From Bacteroides fragilis (GTDB lineage: Bacteria; Bacteroidota; Bacteroidia; Bacteroidales; DTGW01), in contig CAMDBI010000009.1 in the NCBI GenBank assembly GCA_945889005.1, positions 1-64,000 of the forward strand: a stretch of DNA of 64,000 bases. The letters run 5' to 3'. Shown here piece by piece: positions 8,976 through 15,493 of this stretch. The notes under the pieces are model-generated. The model saw only the letters and a list, made by a program, of their open reading frames with translations, did not search any database and had not been told where the DNA came from. A program made the translations under genes and the position numbers. Within the stretch, counting starts at the first letter, position 1. Every line of letters begins with the position of its first letter.

Positions 8976-9013
8976 GAAAAATACTACCCGACAAAGGAGG
9001 TGTGGAGATTTTT
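8976..9013 (+). repeat. Direct repeat, copy 1 (core ACTACCCGAC..AGGAGGTGTGGAGA)
   Basis: AAAAATACTACCCGAC, then three variable bases, then AGGAGGTGTGGAGATTTTT. It recurs at 9374-9412 with only a few mismatches, about 400 bp away in the same orientation. The strong conservation between copies inside non-coding DNA suggests function or recent duplication. Confidence 0.7.
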
Positions 9014-9373
9014 ACAAAAACCCGTAGGGCTTGACCTTGAAAAAACACTGTGGGAGGCAATGAGGGAAGCCCGCCTATCTTTGCTGTACTTTTTTATTTT
9101 TGAAAAATCAATAATTACCCGTCAAGGTTTAAATTCAGATATTCCAAAAAAAAGATAAGCCACCCTAAAAGGGCAGCTTACCAAGAGAACACTCAAGCCA
9201 CAAGAGCCGAAGGGAGAACAACGGCACAGAACCACCAATATGAGAAAGGCGGAAACGTGCAGAACTGTGAATGTAGGCGACCAACCACCAGCCAGCCAAC
9301 CTACGGCGTAATATACAGTTAAACATAATGCCCGATTGGCACAGGTTGGGGGGCAATGATGCAAGGGCAGACC

Positions 9374-9412
9374 AAAAAATACTACCCGACGTAGGAGGTG
9401 TGGAGATTTTTT
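9374..9412 (+). repeat. Direct repeat, copy 2 (core ACTACCCGAC..AGGAGGTGTGGAGA)
   Basis: Second copy of the repeat at 8976-9013. It is directly followed by GAGGCTGGCGAAGCGTACCC, which I recall as common in Bacteroidota conjugative elements (unverified). Confidence 0.7.
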
Positions 9413-10040
9413 GAGGCTGGCGAAGCGTACCCTTGTCAGCTTTGACAACCATACCTGTAACTTTGCTATTATGTTTTGGTGTATTTGATTATGAATTATT
9501 CTTTGTTTTTCAATTAATGTCAACTGCTGTTTTTATTTGTGGGTCGGGAAAGCAGGTTATGCAGCCTTGAGCTTTTCGGCTGGACATTGGCTGCAATGAG
9601 TGAAGCGATAGCGAAACGGGTTGCGGACAATGGACAAGCATCGCGAGCCGCCAGCGAGTGGAGCCACCGGTGGCAGACTGAGAGACCCGAAGAATGAGGG
9701 CGGAGGATGGCTACTGTTTACAGCAAGGGGCTGGCGTGTGTTTTTGTTCTTTGACTGGATACCGCTAAAAATCAATTGAAGTCAGACAGGCAAACACAAA
9801 AACCATGACAGCCCCGCAGCCGGTGGCGACCAGCAGGCGAGCCTAACACTGGCAGCGGATGGGCTGCAAGTGGCTGAAACGAATGTAGCCGGAATGAAAC
9901 GAAAGGTGTTGAGTTTGCGAAGCCCTGAAGTGTAATGTAGGCGAAATGAGTAAAGCGGCTTGCAGAACATTGAGAGCTGCCGTGACGATGACGATTGAGC
10001 TGCAAGGATTGTGACAGCCTTGCGATAGCAACCCGCAGGG

Positions 10041-10100
10041 CGTTGTAGTTTTTGCCTATACCTTAAAAATTAAACAACATTATAGGCAAATACTGCAACG
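10041..10100. repeat. 20-bp inverted repeat around a 20-bp AT-rich spacer
   Basis: CGTTGTAGTTTTTGCCTATA (10041-10060) and TATAGGCAAATACTGCAACG (10081-10100) are inverted copies matching at 18 of 20 positions, the inner 10 bp perfectly. The spacer is exactly 20 bp. The symmetry suits a dimeric protein site, a nicking or recombination site, or an RNA hairpin. Confidence 0.75.
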
Positions 10101-10131
10101 GGCTGGCGCAATACTTGCCGAAAGAGGAAGA

Positions 10132-10180
10132 GGAACACCATATAACCTGCTTTGTGCGGTAGGGGTTAGTGTGATGTTCC
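10132..10180. repeat. Imperfect inverted repeat next to the DUF262 gene end
   Basis: GGAACACCATATAACC (10132-10147) and GGGGTTAGTGTGATGTTCC (10162-10180) form an imperfect stem, followed on the plus strand by TTTTCTATTT. It may end transcription towards the DUF262 gene or form part of the non-coding structure. It lacks a T-run on the minus strand. Confidence 0.45.
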
Positions 10181-10197
10181 TTTTCTATTTCCGGGTT

Positions 10198-12282
10198 TTA
10201 AATCAATTCTACCTGTTCCTCAAACGCTTGAACGATTAAGTCCATTATATCGTCTAATTGGTTCAATTTTTCAAGGCCAACTTCAACATCACCATTGCCC
10301 CATCTGCCTAAACCTGAAACATCTTTACATAGGCTGTTAGGGTCTTTAATCTTATCATATTGGATGTTTAGTGAAAGCCTTAAACGTTTTTTCTGTGGTA
10401 CAATATCAACAAAATTTGTTTGGGCTTTAAATGCAATGTAAAGTTTCTTAAACTCAACCCTTACCGATGAATCGAGGTTAAGGATTCGCTTTTCAAGATT
10501 ACGGTATAATTCAAGCATTTCATCCTTTAAATATTCAAAATGCTCTAAATCATAAACAACTGTTTCTTTGGATTCTTCTGGTACACGGTATAATTCAAGC
10601 CTATCACTTGGTAATACAGGGCAAGCCCAAATTTTGCAAGCAATATTAGACAACTTTGAAGCTCTGGTATTGATGGCTGTTTCATTCCATACTGATTCAC
10701 ATCTAACAGATTCATTAAGAATAAGTGGGCTTGTATTAAAACCACCTTCTATTGTTTTTTTTACAGAGAATGGCTTGTCAGATAATTCTGAATTATAACC
10801 TGTTAACGTTAAATTGCCTAAAGTATGAAGATATTTTTCCTTTACTTTTTCCCAATCTGCACCGAGTTCATTTTGCCATTCAACAGGAGTGTTCGGGTTT
10901 TGAGGCAGAATATGTTCAATGGTGTAATTTTCGGCATTTACCAGTTCTTTACGTTTGAAGTTTTCGAGAGATTCAAGTAAATAATTGCGTGAACGGAAAT
11001 TATAAACATCTTTAATCGCCAATTCTTTGATAAATTCTGAATCATTGGGAAACCTACGATAACTATCCATGAGAATGAATGCAGCCTTTACCGATTCTAA
11101 ATAAGTTTCACGTTTTATCCTTTTGTAAAGCGTTGCGAATGTTTTGTTTAAGCTGTTGGTTGGTATTCCGCAAATTGCACGGCGAAATACATAGTCTTTA
11201 ACCAAATCAATTATGGTCAGAAAATCATCTTTAGAAATAACTTCACTTTCAAAATCGTTGTAAACAGCTATTAAAAAGGGGTACGAAGTATCTATCCTTA
11301 ATTTTGATATTTCTTTGAATTTTTTTTGTAGAGCTTCATCTGTTTCCTTCTGTAAAGCAATTCTTACGTAAAACTTTGAGAAAGCATGTAAATCTTTAAC
11401 TGCATCGGATATTGTTTTAGGACTGTTTTTTGATTTCAGGAATTTTTTATATCGTTCGTAAACTTCTTCAATGTTCGGAATTGAAGATTCTTTCATAGTA
11501 AGGTAGTCCCTAACAAACCAAGGTAAAACAGTAATGTTGTCGCCAAAGCTTTGTTCCATCGGAAACCAATACTTATCATACAATGTTTTTTGGGTTTCTT
11601 GATTTTGTCCCATTAACACATAATTACGGATTAAGTCGGCTTGAGATAAATCTAAACCAGTTGAGTTTAAACTTTCAAAAATCAATTGAGGGTTATCTTT
11701 ATCCCTTTCAAGAATAACATCAACAATAATAAGCTTCTTAATTCCAGTATAAATAGCAATGACATTGTCTTTATGAATTGAATCCCTAAAAAACACAAAA
11801 TTCTCCTGAATACGCTTTGAAATATTGCTATCCTGGTCTATTGATTCTAATAGGTTTATGTAAGTGTTTTTATCGTTTCTTGTCAGAAGCAATTTGTATT
11901 TGGTATCATCTTTACGGTGCTTATTTACAAGATAAGTTTCCTGAACTTCTTCCCATGTTTCATCTTCGAGTTTTATATCTGGATGCTTTTGTAAGAATTT
12001 AATCAATGCCATTAGCATTAAAGAAACTGTTGTAAGCCGCTGCTGACCATCAATTACTAATAATTCAGGTACGCTGGTAATCGGAGAGTTATCGGGTTTA
12101 AAGTAAACAACAGAACCAATAAAATGAGAAATTTGGCTTTCATCATTTCCAACACGGACTATATCGTTTAATAATTGCTGACATTGCTTTAAATGCCATG
12201 AATAGGTTCTTTGGTAGATGGGGATGATGAATTGTTTTTTACCATCTAATAAACTGAGTAATTGGGCTTGCGTTGCTTCCAT
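10198..12282 (-). CDS. DUF262-DUF1524 (GmrSD/BrxU/SspE-like) nuclease, putative Argonaute partner
   Basis: The N-terminal DUF262 domain (ParB-like NTPase fold) shows YQRTYSW at residues 23-29 and DGQQR at 78-82, the two signature motifs for nucleotide binding and hydrolysis. A DUF1524 HNH-type domain follows, with EHILPQN at 456-462 and GNLTLTGYN at 489-497 holding the catalytic His and Asn. Residues about 590-694 resemble a DUF5655-type tail. The family includes GmrSD, BrxU and SspE, which cut modified or invading DNA. The 694-residue reading begins at ATG 12282; an upstream TTG at 12315 would overlap the pAgo stop. It starts 20 bp after the pAgo gene, so the two are very likely co-translated from one mRNA. 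It could instead be a free-standing type IV restriction enzyme. Confidence 0.85.
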   Translation of the reverse strand: MEATQAQLLSLLDGKKQFIIPIYQRTYSWHLKQCQQLLNDIVRVGNDESQISHFIGSVVYFKPDNSPITSVPELLVIDGQQRLTTVSLMLMALIKFLQKHPDIKLEDETWEEVQETYLVNKHRKDDTKYKLLLTRNDKNTYINLLESIDQDSNISKRIQENFVFFRDSIHKDNVIAIYTGIKKLIIVDVILERDKDNPQLIFESLNSTGLDLSQADLIRNYVLMGQNQETQKTLYDKYWFPMEQSFGDNITVLPWFVRDYLTMKESSIPNIEEVYERYKKFLKSKNSPKTISDAVKDLHAFSKFYVRIALQKETDEALQKKFKEISKLRIDTSYPFLIAVYNDFESEVISKDDFLTIIDLVKDYVFRRAICGIPTNSLNKTFATLYKRIKRETYLESVKAAFILMDSYRRFPNDSEFIKELAIKDVYNFRSRNYLLESLENFKRKELVNAENYTIEHILPQNPNTPVEWQNELGADWEKVKEKYLHTLGNLTLTGYNSELSDKPFSVKKTIEGGFNTSPLILNESVRCESVWNETAINTRASKLSNIACKIWACPVLPSDRLELYRVPEESKETVVYDLEHFEYLKDEMLELYRNLEKRILNLDSSVRVEFKKLYIAFKAQTNFVDIVPQKKRLRLSLNIQYDKIKDPNSLCKDVSGLGRWGNGDVEVGLEKLNQLDDIMDLIVQAFEEQVELI

Positions 12283-12302
12283 TATTGTAATGTTATGATA
12301 TT

Positions 12303-14426
12303 CTACAAAAACCAAAGGTTATCTTTCCCAAATTCGGGTATTTCGTAGCCATCGAAGTATGGGAACATTTCGGCAACCATTTCGGGGTACTTGATGGTTA
12401 CTGGTAAATTCTGCTGAATTAATGATTTCCAATACACACGACTAAACTGATATACCTGGTCTAATAATTCGCCTATCACTTTGGTGTCTTTTTCTAATTC
12501 TTTATTTGAACAGCTTATCGAAAGCTTTATCGGGAACGGATAACCCGCAATACCGGGAACAGGATAATTGTTGTATCGTGAGTTATTGAAAAGCAGGTAT
12601 CTGTTGAATCCGATATTGATGTATGTGCCACTCAGGGGCATTATTTCGGAATAATCTTCGTCGAATGCCACAAAATCGGTTGATTCGGTTTTGTTTATGC
12701 TGACAATAAACACAGGAATTTCGAGTCTCAATTCTTTTAAGCCGTCTTCAATGGGTTGCAGTTCGTCCTGATTCATGCTTTTGTAGAAGTGAATGACCAA
12801 CTTTTTTAGGCTTTTATTATGAACTACATAGGCTCTAACTGCATCGAGAATTGAACCTGCCAGTTCGTCTATTTCATTCTTTCGGAAACATTCGAAGTGA
12901 GTGAATTTACCCGTGTTTTGAAAACTAAAGGCACTGCCGATATATTGAACATTGGAATTGACATGCTTAAATGCACCAACGCCAACAATCAATTCGTTCT
13001 TTATTTGCGTGTCTAAACGCCACGGAATACCGTTTAACTTTGCCAGCATTGCAATAGCAATGTTTGGCAAACTGTTGTGATATTTGACTTTGGGGTTTAA
13101 TATTTTTTCGGCATCGAGAACCTGTGATAGTATCTTGTTTTTAAGTAATAGCTCTTTCAGCTTGTAATATATTGCCTTGCGTTTTTCGTCGTTGGTAGTT
13201 TTGCTGTGAGGGCTGATATAGATTGCAAAATATTTTACATCGTCCTGAAATTTACGCTGCCTGAGAAGTTCTTCAACTTTGGGCAATGGATCGTCTTTAT
13301 CATCGAACATGAAGCTAAACCCCTTTTCAAAATGATAGTTGATGTGTGAATACTTCTGCAAACCTTTAAAGTTTTCAAATTCACCATCGAAGTATTTTTG
13401 AATGTTTTCGGCTTTTTTAAAGTCAGACTTGTGGAAGATAAAGAATATATGCACGTTTTGGAAATCGCCTATATCGTAAGGCCCCCATTTATTCATGCCT
13501 GTTATTGGGGAAATATCTCTTCCAACAATACCATCTTTTTTGCCAAATATGAGGCTGTTACTATTGAAACTCACTTTCCCTTTACGGACTTCATCGACCG
13601 GAATAAAGCCTTTGGCATGTAATGGAATAACCGCTTTAAAACTATCGTTATTGAGGTGATTGTTGTAGAATTTGGTTATGTGATTACGGAATTTTAGGTA
13701 TTTATTGCCCCGTTCGGGTGCTTCGGTGCTTTGGTTTAGGGCAGAACGAATATCGAAGTTCCAAACAGGAAACGAGTTTACGGGATACCTGCGGGCTTCT
13801 TCTGGTAGCTCGGAATGTCGGTAAAGTTGTTCGTTGAAGATTACCCATGTAAACTTTTCCGGGGCAACATCTTTGTATAGGGATGCAAGGCTTTTCTTGA
13901 ATACTTTTGCTGTACTCTCGAACGATATAATCAGTTCGGGGTGCGAAGTGATGCGGGCAATTTGGATTTTAAGCGTGAATTTATCGAAATAGCGGTATTG
14001 CCAGTCTTCCAATTTCTCGGATGGCAACCAGACTTCGGTATCTTTAATAAAATTGGGGCTTACGATGTACCCATTGCTTTTGAAATAGCTGTAAACCTTA
14101 AAATTGTAGTATCGTTTTAGAATGCTGAACCCGTAACATGAGTTTTCGACTTTAGCCCTTACTTTTTCGCCCTGCTTGTTGAGTTTTTCAGTATATGAAG
14201 GGGTACAGGGCTTTGAAACAGCGAAGCTGTTAGGAAAAGCATTATCGAACGAAGTGAAATAATGCTCCTGTTTGCCAAAGTGTTCAATTACTTCGGTGGG
14301 TACAAGTGAATTGTGCACACGGTTTAAGCCCTCGGCTTCATCGGCAACAAAATGAAATGTAAACTCATCGGCAGGATGGGTAAACGTGAGAATGTTAAAG
14401 GTAAGATTCGGGGTCTTTTCTGCCAT
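12303..14426 (-). CDS. Long prokaryotic Argonaute with degenerate PIWI catalytic site
   Basis: The C-terminal half is a MID-PIWI module. In the MID domain Y420, K424, Q435 and K463 have the spacing of the pAgo/eAgo YKQK pocket that holds a guide 5' phosphate. The PIWI domain follows, with KLNGIPW, the C-terminal pattern LPVTIKYPEMVAE and a hydrophobic C-terminus (NLWFL) typical of Argonautes. The catalytic Asp positions look lost: IVGVGA with G484 instead of GxD, HFYK with Y548 instead of HRDG, and YPE with E682 instead of YAD. The protein should therefore bind guide and target without slicing. The first 400 residues fit divergent N/PAZ regions, and 707 residues is normal for long pAgos. The gene is flanked by RhuM (28 bp upstream) and DUF262-DUF1524 (20 bp downstream). 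The family call is from motifs, not alignment. Confidence 0.82.
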   Translation of the reverse strand: MAEKTPNLTFNILTFTHPADEFTFHFVADEAEGLNRVHNSLVPTEVIEHFGKQEHYFTSFDNAFPNSFAVSKPCTPSYTEKLNKQGEKVRAKVENSCYGFSILKRYYNFKVYSYFKSNGYIVSPNFIKDTEVWLPSEKLEDWQYRYFDKFTLKIQIARITSHPELIISFESTAKVFKKSLASLYKDVAPEKFTWVIFNEQLYRHSELPEEARRYPVNSFPVWNFDIRSALNQSTEAPERGNKYLKFRNHITKFYNNHLNNDSFKAVIPLHAKGFIPVDEVRKGKVSFNSNSLIFGKKDGIVGRDISPITGMNKWGPYDIGDFQNVHIFFIFHKSDFKKAENIQKYFDGEFENFKGLQKYSHINYHFEKGFSFMFDDKDDPLPKVEELLRQRKFQDDVKYFAIYISPHSKTTNDEKRKAIYYKLKELLLKNKILSQVLDAEKILNPKVKYHNSLPNIAIAMLAKLNGIPWRLDTQIKNELIVGVGAFKHVNSNVQYIGSAFSFQNTGKFTHFECFRKNEIDELAGSILDAVRAYVVHNKSLKKLVIHFYKSMNQDELQPIEDGLKELRLEIPVFIVSINKTESTDFVAFDEDYSEIMPLSGTYINIGFNRYLLFNNSRYNNYPVPGIAGYPFPIKLSISCSNKELEKDTKVIGELLDQVYQFSRVYWKSLIQQNLPVTIKYPEMVAEMFPYFDGYEIPEFGKDNLWFL

Positions 14427-14454
14427 TCTAATTGATAATTTTATGGTTTCACTA

Positions 14455-15453
14455 TTACGGTTTTAATTTTTTCAGTTTATTAATATCTTCCTCAATCTCT
14501 TTCAAACTCGCTTCTTTGGAAAGTTTCTTTTGTTCTTCCTTGTATTTTTCGTACTCTACGCCCGACTTGTTTAATGCCATTTGATGGCTTATTGTGCCAG
14601 CGTGTGCGAGTAGTTCCCTACCATTTAATTGCAGAATAGAATCGAGGCGTTCAATCCAATCTTTCATGTACATGGGGGTTTGCTGTTGTGCCATTGTTTC
14701 GGCAAAAGCAAGGTATTGTTCTACCAAAAGCCCTAAAAGCTTTATTTCGGCTTCGTTTAGGTAATTTTTGGCTACGCTTACATCAGCTTTCTTAATGCTT
14801 ACAGCACTTTTTTTGTCATACGATTGCATTCCAAGTAAAGGCAAAGTTGCATCGACACGCCTGTACACCAATTCGGCTGCTGTTTGCTGACTAATAGCCC
14901 AAAGCAGTTTGTTTTGTACTACTTTAAAGAATGTAATGGTTTTTTCGTCGTTGGCATCGTAATCGATGCTGGTTGAATATATATCTTTGATTTTTTGATA
15001 AAAGAAACGTTCGGAAATTCGTATCTCCCTGATGCGTTCTTGCAGTTCGGAGAAATAGTTCATTGAATTGCCCGACTTAAAACGCTCATCGTTCAGCGTA
15101 AAGCCCTTTACTATGTATTCTTTAAGCCTTTGGGTAGCCCAAATACGGAACTGTGTACCTTGTTGCGATTTTACCCGGTAGCCAACGGAAATAATTACAT
15201 CGAGGTTGTAGTAGTTAACATCGTATGATTTGCCATCGGAAGCAGTTGTTCGGAAATTCCGAACAACTGAATTTTCGTACAGTTCTCCTTCCTCGAAAAC
15301 ATTTTTAATGTGTTCACTTATAGTAGCTTTAGACTTTTGAAAAAGGTCGCAAAGCTGGGCTTGTGTGAGCCAAACGGTTTCTTCTTCGAGGCGAACATCG
15401 AGTTTTATGCTACCCTCGGAGTTTTGATATATTAGTATTTCGCCAGTGTTCAT
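14455..15453 (-). CDS. RhuM family protein, copy 2 (inside the defence cassette)
   Basis: Paralogue of the protein at 6309-7298: residues 62-117 and most of 119-208 are identical. The N-terminal HTH-like region (AQLCDLFQKSKATISEHIKNVF) differs at about ten positions within 27 residues. That pattern suggests retargeting of a DNA- or protein-binding surface on a constant core. It lies 40 bp after hsdR and 28 bp before the pAgo gene, in the same direction, so one transcript may cover all three. RhuM genes are often neighbours of type I restriction genes. Whether RhuM serves the restriction system, the pAgo module or neither is unknown. Confidence 0.85.
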   Translation of the reverse strand: MNTGEILIYQNSEGSIKLDVRLEEETVWLTQAQLCDLFQKSKATISEHIKNVFEEGELYENSVVRNFRTTASDGKSYDVNYYNLDVIISVGYRVKSQQGTQFRIWATQRLKEYIVKGFTLNDERFKSGNSMNYFSELQERIREIRISERFFYQKIKDIYSTSIDYDANDEKTITFFKVVQNKLLWAISQQTAAELVYRRVDATLPLLGMQSYDKKSAVSIKKADVSVAKNYLNEAEIKLLGLLVEQYLAFAETMAQQQTPMYMKDWIERLDSILQLNGRELLAHAGTISHQMALNKSGVEYEKYKEEQKKLSKEASLKEIEEDINKLKKLKP

Positions 15454-15493
15454 TAATATGCTATTTAAGATATTGTCTTCATTTAATACTAAA

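Larger units (their letters stand above)
8839..10197. other. Long gene-free stretch of the element, GC-richer than its surroundings
   Basis: These 1.36 kb contain no convincing gene. The open frames are short, Ser/Pro/Arg/Cys-rich and overlap on both strands. From about 9550 to 10050 the DNA is visibly richer in G and C and in purine words (CGAATG, GGCGA, AATGAG) than the AT-rich flanks. Diverged internal repeats occur, such as GCAATGAGTGAAGCG at about 9592 and GAAATGAGTAAAGCG at about 9945. A 38-bp repeat pair and two inverted repeats are annotated separately. It resembles non-coding blocks in Bacteroidota ICEs. It could contain an oriT, a structured RNA or decayed mobilisation genes; none is demonstrated. 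Confidence 0.55.

Noticed and set aside
9122-10031. Several overlapping open frames on the minus strand in the GC-richer block
   Set aside because: Low-complexity Ser/Pro/Arg/Cys composition, mutual overlap in several frames, no start signals and no domain. They look like by-products of GC-rich DNA.
12303-14426. PIWI-RE protein instead of Argonaute
   Set aside because: The MID pocket YKQK spacing, the KLNGIPW motif and the C-terminal hydrophobic end fit ordinary long pAgos. The DinG-like helicase and nuclease partners of PIWI-RE loci are missing.
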